Assembly (NCBI GenBank): GCA_019054805.1
Contig: JAHQIY010000011.1
Coordinates: 1,121,001-1,185,000, forward strand
DNA length: 64,000 nucleotides
Direction: 5' to 3'
From: Brachionus manjavacas
Lineage: Eukaryota; Rotifera; Eurotatoria; Ploima; Brachionidae
The notes below the pieces were generated by a model that had not been told where the DNA came from, made no database searches, and worked only from the letters and a program-made list of their open reading frames with translations. Position 1 is the first letter of the stretch. Each line of letters begins with the position of its first letter. Position numbers and translations under genes: made by a program. Positions 1-11,118 of the stretch are shown here, in pieces.

Positions 1-1350
1 GGAATTAGTGACGAAATTTGAGTTGTTTAAATTGAATATCTTGTTGTTAAATATTTTCAAATAATCCCGGAGTCAAAATATTATTTTAATTTAAATTATG
101 ATTTAAAATTTTGAAAAATACTTTTATGCCGAATTTAAATAAATTAAGTATTAATCATTTTAAAAGATAGCGACACCAACCTGATGATTCACCTTGTAAT
201 TGAAAAAAAAAGATATATAAAACAATTAATTTTTTGGTTTTTCATTTCTAGCTCACAAAAAATTTTCTTATCAAAAAAATTTATTTTTTTCCCATTTTAT
301 AATTCTTGATAAGATCTTAAGCAGAATCTCTTAAGGGTTTCTCAAAGAATCCTATCCAAATCTTCAATAAAATCTTCAAGATAATTTCTTTATCAAGCTT
401 AGTATTGCCAAAACAGGAAAAAGTAGAATTTTCTGGGCAAGTTAAGATTTTCAAATAAGTTTCTACGTTGAATGTAAAAAATATTGATGATAAATATAAT
501 ATGACTTTAATAAGATTATGGAATTAACAAAATTATATTTTAGAAAAATAATATAAAGAAATTTAAAGAATAAAAGAGATAAAAAGTTCAGCATGTTAAC
601 TTTTGAATTTAAAAATATCCATTTTTAGACATTTTTAAATTTTAAATCACCTATTGACGGTGGCTGTTAATTTGACTTACTATGAAAAGAGTTATCATTT
701 TTATACTTTAGGTTAGAGTTCTACTCATATTATTCATTTTGCTTATTTTATACATTTTGTTCTTAGTTTGACTTAACCTTTTAAGCTTGGTTTAAAAGTA
801 TATAGAAACCATTAGTTGATCTTTGGTTTCAAAAGGTTGAATAAAATTTTTGAAAAATTCTATAAAATTTGTTATCATTTTTATCAAAAATATTTAAAAA
901 AGATTAAATAGTTATTGATTATTTTTTAATAAATGATTCATCAATGATTAAAAATTGATTAAAAGTAACAAAATTGAGCACATTATTTCCCTTCCCTGAT
1001 AATTTCATTAAACCTTTCGCCTATTCTATTATAAAATAGACCCCCCAAATCAAATTAAATTAGCTTGTGCTTATTCTTAATTATTAATTACATAAATAAT
1101 TTGATTTTATTTGATAAAAATATTCATTCTGTATTATCAAAAATCGTCAATATATTATAAAAATGAATCAGAACAAACAAAAAGAAGTTGAAAAAAAAAG
1201 TATTCGATGGAAGATCTTGATAACGCAAAAAAAGATGTTTTTGAAAAAAAAATGAACACTGCTCAAGTCAAAATCAAAATTTTGTAAAAAATGCAATTTT
1301 TAAATTTATCACCAAAAAATATTATTGTATGAATATAACAAAAAAATTAC
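1..1350. other. AT-rich stretch, no gene recognised
   Basis: Very AT-rich sequence without a coding pattern I recognise on either strand. The missing 3' exons of the serine protease (those with the catalytic Asp and Ser) would be expected here or beyond the left edge. I could not find them here. Confidence 0.5.
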
Positions 1351-4300
1351 TTTTATTATTCTAGCTACGTTGACTTCAATTGCAGGATCAATATTTTGTG
1401 CGAAATCAATCAAAGTTCTATCATGCAGTCCCAAATACACTTTGTACATAGATTCTTTTGTGGGAAAATACTTGTTTGGAACAACTTCAATTTGCTTATT
1501 TTGATAGTAAATTGTTTCGAAAATGCAATGAGCAGCAGTAAGAATGGTCACACGGTCGATTAAAGTCCCTCCGCAAAAATAAACTGCTAGTGCTGCATTT
1601 TCTTCGGTTCGATACTTAAAGTAAATTAATGCTGTCCAAGGCCAACTATTTGGAATGGCTTCTATTCCACCTACTATTTTTACATTTGGCTCGACAAAAC
1701 TTTTGCCACATTCTAAAATTTTAAATAATTAAATTTTTATTTAGCAGTAAAAGTCAATTAAGTAAATATTAATTAAAAAAAATTAAAATTAATTTAAAAT
1801 AATAATTCATTTAAATTAATTGTTAATTGTTAATGCTACTTATAATTTAAAGATCGAAAACTTCGCAACGATTCCAACAGCCAACGCGAGAGCTAGTCTC
1901 TATCTTGTTTAATCATATAACTAGTTTATAATTTATAATTTATATTTTTGTAGCAATTTACGATATGTCTGACAATTCTTACTTTATATTTTTATAACAA
2001 TTATTGTACAATTAGATTTAATTCTCAAATCAATAATTTTTAATCAATAAAACGTTTGAAACTCAGATTTAAATATTTTTTAACTTAAATTTTTATACTA
2101 TCTTTCTTTAATATTCCACTATTTCTAATAGTAAATGATTATTTATAGGTAAGTGTTCTTGTATTTTCAAAGTTTTTTCCTTTATTTTTCTAAATATAAA
2201 CTTTTATATTTTCCATTTTGCAGACTCTGTCTTGAGGTATAACAAACTTGTTCCAAGTTGTAACATTTTGCAGGACCAGTTTATTTCATTCCATATAAAA
2301 GCTATTAGCAAGGAACCGAATTGAAATGATCGAATTGAAACGAACTTCACTACCCCTCAAAAACGCACTTTTGCCTCTATGCAAATATTTTCTGGGATTT
2401 TCCAAAAATTACGTATAATTAAGTAATTTTACGTGAGATTTGGTAAAATAACATTTTTTTACAAACGATGATTGTTGTAATATTTTGTAATCTTACCTTA
2501 CTAATTTCAACTTATAAATATTTAAAACTTTAAAATAATTTTATCCGTTTAAAATTAAAATTGAATTTTTTTTTAAAATTTAAAAATTTTATCAACATTT
2601 AAAAGATTCTATGCTTAGAATTTAGATGTCATTTATTCGCTCTTGAATCATTGAATTCCTCAAACAATTTTTTAGCCTCCTAAAGACATAAAGACGGTTC
2701 TGCATTTGCAATTCAAATTTAAAAAAAAAATTTAAATTCTAAACAAAGTAAAAGCTTTGATTACATTATTTAAAAAAAAGTCTTTTATATTATACTACAT
2801 GCAAATCTAAATCAAAATGACAAACATTATAATCATACCTGCATTTTTTCTCTTAAAATCGAACCAAAGATTTAATTTTTTAGAAAATTTTTTCTTTTCT
2901 ACAAGATTTACAGAATTTCTTAATATTTTAAATTAAAATCTTCGCCAATATTTTTTTTAAAAAAATCAAAGCACAAAGAAACAAAGTCTAACCGGTAGCC
3001 CCATTTTTTATCGCCCATTTTGTTCAAAAACTTCAAAAATAGTAACCCAATTTCCCTCATTATTTTATGGCCCAAAAGTGTTAAAGCGGTTAAGCCGATT
3101 ACACATAAAATTATAAATATTAACCCTAAATGAAAAATTTTAACCCCTTTTACCCATTTAATAAATCATTAAGGAATAATTTTTTTTGGTTTTTCAAAAA
3201 ATTTAAATAACGACCATTTAATCGATTATTAATCATTCTTTTGTACAAAATAAACCAAGTTTTTACGATTTGATTTCATTCTATTAGTAAAAAGTTAAAA
3301 AAAAAAAAGGAAACAATTTGGAATGCTGTAAAATTTCAAAATAAATTGAAATTAACACTTTTTTTTGAAAAAAGAAAATTTAAGAAAATTTTTTTATGAG
3401 CGAGAGAGAGAAAATGTATTTTTAATTATTAAAAAAAATAGCATCACTGCATATTTATAGTTCTACACGGCTAAATAGGTTAAAAAGAATAATATTTGGG
3501 TTAAAAATGATAAACCTTAAGTAATACTAAGGATCTTTAAAATTTTTTTTGCCGAAATACTAATTCGAGACTTTTTCACCTCATTAGAGGTGATCAAACC
3601 TAAAGAAAACTTATTCATTAGGCTTCAAAATTTTTAAATCAATGACGTTTATTTTCACGTTCGAAGCCAAACTTAATCCTTTAAAATTTTAACAAAACAT
3701 TTTTACGAGTCCAATTTAAAAAAAATTTGAAATAAAAACTTGACAAAGCCTAAATTTAGCTTTCAAAGGTTTTGTTAATCTTTTAAAATTGCCTAACAAC
3801 AAAAAACTAAAAGAATCCTAAAAACACATGTTAAAGAATGTTGGAAAAATTTTTATTTACCATCTTCACAATTGATCCCACTAAAACCATAATCACAATT
3901 TTTCCGCATCACAGGCTTCTGTGTCTCCGTTATAAAAGTGGTTGTGGAAGAAAATTTTCTAGTCATTTGAGTTGTCAAATGAATAGTTGACTGGGTTGTC
4001 AGCTGAATTTTCGTGGAAATATCTCTAGAAATGGTTTTGTATAAAGTTGACATTTGCTGAGTTTTATCGTCATCTGTCACATCTGTCGATGCACACTTTT
4101 GTACCAAACAAGACTCTAAAAAAAATCTAAGTATTCTTGAAATTAAAAAAAATTAATCATTACTATTTATTACAACAGAAAGTGCAATTGATAAAACAAT
4201 TCCAATAATAACCAACAAAACAATACAAATAGTGAAAATAATAAAATATTTTTTTAATTTTTTGGTCAAAATTTTATACTCATGACTAAAACCACCATTT

Positions 4301-4860
4301 TCTTTTTGATTTAAAGACTTTGTGTCCAGTGTAACAGCCAGAGGTTGCTCAATTTTTTGAGGCTGATTTGCATAAAGCCGTGGTACTTGTAACTTTGGTT
4401 TGAATTTTTCATTTTTCGAAGGCTTTCGCTTTACTTCATTAGTAATTATTAAATTATCTTTTTTTGTTTTTTCTTGAAGAGACGGTTTGTGGCTTACTGA
4501 ATTAGAGCGTCTAATGTCTTTGGTAAGCTCTTGGGTCCGAGGCTCTTTATTAGAGCTGGATCGTTCGGGAAGCTTCGGGTTTTGATTAGGGACTTTAAGG
4601 TTTATCTGCTGGCTGCTGACTGGCTCTTTGGTTGGCTTTGATTTGGCTTCTTTTCTGGCCCAGACAAAATCTGAAATCTCAATGAATTTGGTAAGATCCG
4701 GGTCGTCGTGCTCTGACTGCTCTGGGGTGTCAATCTCAATATTTATGGCTTTGTTCAAACCGGACAACAACTCGCTTGGACTAAAGCTACGTCGACTTTT
4801 TCGAGTCTTCCGGCTTTGCCGTGCTTTGACAGCGCTGTAATTATTTTCTGCTTTTTTCAT
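1351..4860 (-). CDS. Type II transmembrane trypsin-like serine protease, 5' part (three exons)
   Basis: Predicted cell-surface protease anchored by an N-terminal signal anchor. Exons on the minus strand are 4860-4164, 4115-3861 and 1712-1351. The 48-bp intron 1 and the 2.1-kb intron 2 both have GT/AG ends, and the reading frame is kept across both, giving 438 residues. Exon 1 starts at the ATG at 4860. It encodes a long basic, Ser/Lys-rich cytoplasmic region and one hydrophobic helix (IIFTICIVLLVIIGIVLSIA). Exon 2 encodes a Thr-rich stalk with an EGF-like end (CDYGFSGINCED). Exon 3 opens with ECGKSF, has the activation site KIVGG, then CGGTLI and TAAHC with the catalytic His, and ends at a donor after ARIIK. 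The exons for the catalytic Asp and Ser are not visible, so the gene either runs off the left edge or is truncated. The domain order is that of type II transmembrane serine proteases. The substrate is unknown. Confidence 0.75.
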
Positions 4861-6028
4861 TTTTTTACCTTTAAAATCAAAATAAATAAATTTAGCAAAT
4901 TTTCTTCTTTAAGAATACAGGTAAATAGTTTTGGAGTTGTTTAGAAACTAAAAAATAACAGGCGAGACTTGATTTTTTATTTAGAATAAAAATTTTAAAA
5001 AAATATTATGTAATTTGACAGGAATGACTCTTTTTATAGCTATTCGAAAATCTTATTGTCAATTTTTTTTCTACTGAGTAAGATCAAATTTTAAATAAAT
5101 TGACAAAATTTTTTTTAAGTATTCAAGACACTTATTTATTTCAAATTTTATTTATTTGTGAACAAAACAAAATTTAAAAGTTACCATTTAATGAAACATT
5201 TCGAAGAAAAGAAATAAAATTGGGTTCTTGAAACCTGGAATATTTTCCTGAATTAGTCTCGAAAAATAAATGTTTCTCAAGCTTTTTGAAGCTTAATTTG
5301 ACATTCAATTTTTCACGTCATTTTTTGGTAAATTTGACAGATTTTTAAAATTAATTTTATTTAACTTTTATTTTTAGTGTATGATAGAGTGAAGCAAAGG
5401 GCAATCAAACAATTTTTCAAAAACAAAGGTACTTTAAATACGGACCTGAATCTTTTCATGGCAAATTGATGTTCATGATCAAATGTAAATTTCAAATACA
5501 AATTTTTAGTTTATGATTTAAATAAAAAGGAATTTTTATCAATTTTTTAATAATAAATGACTAAACTTTTTTGTTTAATCAATAATTAGATAGAAAATTA
5601 TATGAATTTCTATCTGAAGTAAATTGAATACTTAACCAATATTTTAAAATTTTACAATACAAAATTTAATTTTGTTTCGCCGTAATATAATATAATTGAT
5701 ATTAAAATATCATTTAAAGCGTTTATTTGGTTTTTTTTTTTATTTTAAATTTGTCTTTAAAGTTTTCAAATAAAGACTTTAGAATAATCAATTAAATGTC
5801 AATTAGAGAAAAAAAGATTTGTTTTTTTTTTAATTAAAAAAATAAACATCTTATGTTTTATTTAAAAAAAAAATAAAAAAAATCTAATTTTATCATTTTT
5901 ATTAAGATTTTAATCAATTAAATTTTGATCATTTGATTATGATCATGAACTTCAAGTTGCCTCTTTTCATTGAAATTTTTTTTCAAAGCATAATTGACGA
6001 ATAAATAGTATTTTATTAATAAAAATCG
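4861..6028. other. AT-rich intergenic, 5' flank of the protease gene
   Basis: No coding pattern seen. It contains long A/T runs and probably the promoter of the minus-strand protease gene. I could not single out a convincing TATA element. Confidence 0.4.
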
Positions 6029-6650
6029 GAGTTGTTTAAAAGTCACAAGTCTCAAGTCAAGTCCAAGTCCGGACTTTTTTTTCAAAAGTCCGAGTCAAAG
6101 ACTTTTTAATTTTTAATTTTTAATTTTTAAATATCATGACTAGAAATTTCTTTAAGTATTTTACAATAATAATTGTCTTAATCTTGATGACTCGAAGTTC
6201 CGAGATCCCTAAGTCAATTTTTTCTCTAATTTTACAAATTAATCAAATAAATTTTCCTGTTTTCCTATTTATGTAGAGTAATTATTCTAGGAAAATTCAG
6301 ACTTGTTTTTAAGTCACAGTTTTAAGTCTAAGTCACAAAAATTTAAGTCAAAGTCATGACTTAAAATTTTTTTTTTTTTTTTTATTAAATTATGGTTTTT
6401 TTTTTAATTAATAAACATATTTAATTTTCTTAACTTTTTAATTTTTATATTTTTATGATATTTTGGCATCTTTTTTTTCAGCGCCGCAGTCCCAAATTCT
6501 GGCCGCCAAGCCGAACGGCTAAATGACTGCCCGCCACAATGTTGACCGTAACTTTGACTTGCCGCTTTTTTTTTACCGATTTTTTAAACTTAAAAATTTT
6601 TTAAGTCATTGACTTGACTTGACTTAAGACTTGTGACTTAAAAACAACTC
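6029..6650. mobile_element. MITE-like element with ~35-bp terminal inverted repeats
   Basis: The left end reads GAGTTGTTTAAAAGTCACAA and the right end, reverse complemented, GAGTTGTTTTTAAGTCACAA. The match continues through further CAAGTC iterations for about 35 bp. There is no coding capacity. The interior has AAGTC-type iterations and a GC-richer island at 6480-6565. I saw no clear target-site duplication. Partial copies of the same ends occur at 21545-21620 (right end) and 37112-37172 (left end), which supports a dispersed non-autonomous family. Confidence 0.6.
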
Positions 6651-7626
6651 TGGGAAAATTATATTAATCGGAAGATCATGAAAATTTCTGCCTAATTCTC
6701 AACTACTGTCAAAGCGTCGTCTGTAAAATCTAGATAAAAGAAATTATCTAGATTTTGTTGATATTCAAATTTACACAAAAAATTAAATTTTTTTTGGATT
6801 TCTATGATATTTATTTTTATTTTTTTTATTTTTAAATTTTTTCTAATTCAACTGAGTAAAAAAAATAGCATCGTCTCAGTTGGTTATTATGGAAGCCAAG
6901 CAAGTGTTGGACTTTTTTTTAATGACATAATGAACGATACGTCTTGATCTTAAGTTTTTTACTGAATGTGAGAAATTTAAAAAAAAAATTTAAGAAGTTT
7001 TTATTCATTTACTTTTTTTCATTAAATGTAAATTTTCGACAAATGCGATGAAAATTTATTTGTCTACTATGAAAAATAAAATGCTATGAAACATTTCACA
7101 GCCTTTAATAAACTTGAATTTGTTCAAACCAAAGCAAAGCAAGCTTGTTTATTCCAAATTAAATTCAGCTTTTATTCTATTTATTTTTCATAGAATAAAA
7201 TAGAATGTCTGATTTTAAATCAATTTCCAGATTTTATAAAAGATAATCGGTAAATTTTTTTTGTTTTTCGAAAATAAATTTTTTAAGTATTAAAGATACT
7301 AATTTTAATTAAATTTTTTTTTTAATTTTTAATTCTTTTTGAAACATAAAAAATTTAAAACTTGCTATTTATTTAAATAAAAATTAAATTATATTCTAAA
7401 AAATTGGAATATTTTCATGAATAAGTCTTAAAAAAAATTTTCTTTTTTTTTTTAAAGCTTATTTTGACTTTGAAATTTTTATGCCATATTTTCATAATTT
7501 GACAAATTCTTAAAATTACCCCTTTTGAAACTTGTTTACAAGAGTAAAGAACAGGAGAAATTTTCTAAAAAAAGTACTATAAATAATATTGAATAGGATT
7601 GTTAAATCTAAATTTAATTTAGCTAA
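6651..7626. other. AT-rich, no gene recognised
   Basis: No gene seen. A short perfect palindrome of 13-bp arms (AAAATCTAGATAA, 6-nt loop) lies at about 6725-6757. Its function is unknown. Confidence 0.4.
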
Positions 7627-7805
7627 CTTCGAGTCCGTGTCTAAATAATGGCACCTGTATTGATGAATCACAAGGCTTTAGATGCCAATGTGTTAAAGAA
7701 TACTTTTACGGAAAGAATTGTGGAAAAGCAATTGATTTGTGTGCAACAAATGGCTTATGTGTGGTAAAAAAAATTTTGAGATTTTTTGTAAATGTTTTTG
7801 TTTAC
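7627..7805 (+). pseudogene. Decayed inverted copy of EGF-coding sequence from the WD40-EGF gene
   Basis: This stretch matches the reverse complement of 11341-11528, the second and third EGF modules of the gene at 11119-12768. Similarity is near-identical and begins at CTTCGAGTCC. Relative to that gene it has a few substitutions, a 15-nt deletion removing one EGF cysteine segment, and loss of one A in an A-run that shifts the frame. Flanking sequence is unrelated and no start or splice context remains. It is therefore a partial, inverted, non-functional duplicate about 3.5 kb from its source. Confidence 0.85.
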
Positions 7806-8080
7806 TCTTAATTTTTATACACAATTTTTTTAGTAAAAATTTGTCGAGCTAGTTAGAATTTTTTTAATTCGTTTCCGTTTGAAACTTTGGTAAAATCTAG
7901 ACTTGGAATTAATGTCATAATTATTCAATTAATGACTGTTCCAAACTAAATTTAATTTTTGGCAAGAAAAGCTTTTTAAACTGAAAATAATTTAACAAAA
8001 AAGATAAAAAATAATTGAATTTATTGTATAATCTTTTTATTAAAAAATTTTTCACTGAAATTAAATCAGAATTTTGATCA

Positions 8081-8470
8081 TTGTATTTAAATTTTGATCG
8101 TCCTCTTTTTGAATCTGCTGTGCCTGTATGTTCTCCATTTCTTAAGTCGGACTGTCAGAATCTTGAGAGGATTCAACGCAGAGCTACGAAATTTGTTTCT
8201 TCAATTAGAAACAAACCGTATGAAAGCAGATTGAGGGCTTTGAACATTCCAAATCAGGTGGAAAGAAGAAAAAGAGGTGATCTAATTCAATTATACAAGT
8301 TCATGCATGGAATAGAATTGGTTGAATTTATTAATTTATTTAAAAGATAATTTAGGAAAGGGGAATTTCCAGGGCAGCTCCGAATGGCATAGCCTTCTTT
8401 TCAGCCCTCTTGTTAGCAATTTTAATTTTACAAAATTTAGATTATAAAGAAAAAAATAAAAATAAATTAG
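8081..8470 (+). mobile_element. 3' fragment of a CR1/L2-type LINE
   Basis: An open frame from 8081 to 8350 encodes the region after the reverse transcriptase of CR1/L2-like non-LTR elements. The signature is LERIQRRATKFV followed by RRKRGDLIQLYKF. The rest of the protein is absent. The sequence ends in an A-rich tail (AAATAAAAATAAATT) near 8470, as expected for the 3' end of an integrated copy. It is severely 5'-truncated and non-functional. The family name rests on motif recall. Confidence 0.65.
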
Positions 8471-8475
8471 GAATG

Positions 8476-9420
8476 TTTTTTTTTTTTTTTTTTTTTTTAA
8501 TTTTATAATTTGTATTTACATTGTTAAGTAGATTCAGCTATGTACTTGGCAGGGAAGGTATAGTATCGAATGGAGTTTTGTATTTTGAGTTGTTTCTGTT
8601 AGTGCTATGAACCAGATAGTCCTTTATTTCCTCAGCTGTTAATTCATGGTTCTGCTTTGTAGCAACAAATTTCAAAAATAGCTTGTTTGCTCTTTCATCG
8701 ATCAGATCAGCTTTTAATTCTTTTTGAATTATTTTGATACTTGTCTTTAGCAGGATAAATTTGATGATTTCAAAATCCGATTTTGCATTTTTTGAATTTC
8801 GGATTTAATCTTCTGGGTACCCGATTGAAGTATTATAAAGCAGTAGTCGAAAAGTGATCTTATGAGAGACATATAAAGCATTCTATTGATTTTTATTGAG
8901 GATCCCCACTTAAAGCTCTTAACCTTCCTGATTAGATTAATTTTGGAGATTTGTTTTGAGTTGATTATCTTTAGATGTTCTTTGTAGTCAATCTTAGGGT
9001 CTAATTTTATACCAAGGAATGTCGGATTGGGTTCAATTGGGATTTGACTGTTTCCGATTTTTAATTTCATTCCATACGTTTTCTCATAGTTCTTTCGATG
9101 TCCAGCTTTGGTAAATGTTGTATAGCAGGTCTTCTTTTCGTTGATTTTAAAACCACACTTTTTGCAGTACTCAATAATTTTGTCAATTGCGTTTTGAAGA
9201 ATTTTTTGGATATCCTTCTTAGAAGCTTTGGATACCCAAATGCAAACAAGGCTATTTTAACATCAGGATGAATTATTTTTGCTATATCGCTAAAGAACAA
9301 AATGAAAATAGTTGGTGATAAGCAACTGCCTTGTGGTACTCCACAGTTAATGAGCTTATCTTCTAATGTATGACCTTTGTAGCTTACCAGAAACAGTCGC
9401 CTTTATCTATAAACAATTTT
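8476..9420 (-). mobile_element. 5'-truncated LINE with poly(A) tail; reverse transcriptase lacks its ADD residues
   Basis: Read on the minus strand, this encodes the RT motif GVPQGS (about 9345-9325), then FFSDIAKIIHPDVKIALF. The thumb follows (FLGIKLDPK), then RSLFDYCF and a C-terminus ending LPST-stop near 8545. A 23-nt T run on the plus strand (8476-8498) is its poly(A) tail. Near 9240 the sequence jumps from IALF directly to CIWVSKAS in another frame. The [Y/F]ADD catalytic box that belongs there has been deleted with a frameshift. From the lesion to the stop the frame is otherwise open for over 600 nt. It is a dead, 5'-truncated retrocopy that seems relatively young. Confidence 0.75.
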
Positions 9421-9473
9421 GTCAATCAATTCTGAGACACTTAATGGATATAGTTTTTTAAACAGACAATAAA

Positions 9474-10125
9474 TTGAAAGAACTTGATACTCGGCAAAAT
9501 ATCCTAATAAAAAACACGATTGGTATTAGTAAATACTCACAGACAAGACCATTGTATAGTGCTATCAATCTGGAATTTGTTTCTAAAATTTGTATGAAAC
9601 ATAAATTATTTTTTCTAGGACAAATTTTGAACAATGATCTGAGCAGGAAACTCTTTATGGAGATAAAAAAATGCCTGTAATTACTTCGAGAAATGATACT
9701 TTTTTTGGCAGACAATTGAGAACATTGGAACAAAAGATCAGTGTTGAATGCCCGGAATATGAAAAAAAAGTCTTACTCTAATTTATAACAGAGGCTTAAT
9801 AGACTCAGTTAAGTTTTTTGTTCATTAAATTAGAATTTCATTAGATAGTAATTAACTTTTTTACTTTCATTTTGACTACTTGAATCTTTTACTTAAGCCT
9901 GCAATTTCTAAATTATTTAGATTTTTTTTCTTTTTTTACCCCTCTTTTATGTAATCTAGACTTTAAAATTTAAAATTTTATATTAATGGATTAATTAATT
10001 ATTTATGAAAATTAATGCGATTTGTAAATAATATTTTTTTCTTTAAATGTAATTTGTATTTTTGCGTTTCTTTTTCAATTTGCCCAAGAGGCTTTAAGTT
10101 TTTTTAAAATAAATAAATAAATTAT
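9474..10125 (+). mobile_element. 3' end of a LINE (second family)
   Basis: The frame 9474-9680 encodes a post-RT region with RQNILIKNTIG, SKYSQTRPLYSA and KHKLFFLGQILNN. It is clearly related to the minus-strand segment at 61690-61860 (SKFSKTKPLNKA, IIFFVKQILNNQ). A non-coding 3' region follows, ending in a tail of AAATAAATAAATAAAT at about 10105-10125. RT and endonuclease are missing. It lies immediately next to the oppositely oriented LINE ending at 9420. Confidence 0.65.
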
Positions 10126-11118
10126 CATCCAAATACTGACAGCAAATGCCAACAAAAATTTAGAAAAGAAAAGGTGGTAGTTCAGAGTTGAACAGGCATT
10201 TCATTAATTATAAGAGTCAACTTTTAATATTTAAATTGCTTAAAATGCTTTTTCTTAAAAATACTAAAGATACTAATTAAATATTAAAAATACTAATTTA
10301 AACTGAAAAAAAGCTATTTACAGTACATTTCTAAACAAAATTAACAGTATTTCGAAACAACGCTAAAGCAGTGTTTATGAGCGGCTTTAAAACCGCTTAA
10401 GCAACCTGTTAACTTTGTTTAGAAATCCATTAAGTGTCTCAGAATATTTAGCGATCATGGTTTTCATCTTTATAATCTTAATCATTGAATATTCCATTCA
10501 ATTATCTGAATTGGCCCTAATAAATAAATATTTACGGCTTAACTTTTTTAAAAAAAATTTGAAGATATTTTAGAGAAAAATGTAACCCTACGATAACCTT
10601 TATTAAATTTAAAATTTCCAAAATTTCCTTAAAGATCCTTTAAAATTTAGTTGACTGGGAAGTGTTCGTGTTTTTTTTTTGATAAAATAAAATAAAGGTT
10701 ATTAAGATTGTAATGGAAAAGAATGGAAATGGTTTGATTTAAAAAAATTAAAGTCATTAAAATTTCAATTTTTTCTTGAAAATTCGTTTTTTTTTCGCCA
10801 AATTTTTGAAATTTTTTTCAAAATTTTACTTTAATTATGGGAAATTTAGGATAATTTTCGTTTTACGAAAAATACCATTTAATAGATAACCATATTTTAC
10901 GTAATATATGGTGGATTCATGATATCGTAGTAGCACTGTAAATTTAGAATAAATTGAAGTTTAGTAATTTATTATGAAATAAATTACAATAGGATTATTT
11001 TAAGTAAAAATATTAAAACAAAATTAATGTTGTTGTTATATTTTTGTTTGCTTTTAATAATAAGAAAAAAGTGTATTTATATTAAATTGTTTAATTAGAT
11101 CTTTTTTGTCAATCGATT
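10126..11118. other. Intergenic, 3' flank of the WD40-EGF gene
   Basis: No gene seen. It holds a 100-bp palindromic element (10327-10426, listed separately) and AT-rich sequence. The poly(A) site of the downstream minus-strand gene must lie here. I did not single out a unique signal. Confidence 0.4.
10327..10426. repeat. 100-bp palindromic mini-element
   Basis: The first 21 bp (starting ATTTCTAAACAAAATTAACA) match the reverse complement of the last 21 bp with one mismatch. The centre carries a second hairpin, AGCGG...CCGCT, around a TTTAAAA core. The size and nested symmetry resemble a very small MITE. No target duplication was identified. Confidence 0.5.

Noticed and set aside
300-415. Inverted ATTCTTGATAAGATCTTAAG / AAGCTTGATAAAGAAA pair resembling the foldback end at 13577
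   Set aside because: Arms match poorly beyond about 12 bp; not distinguishable from background.
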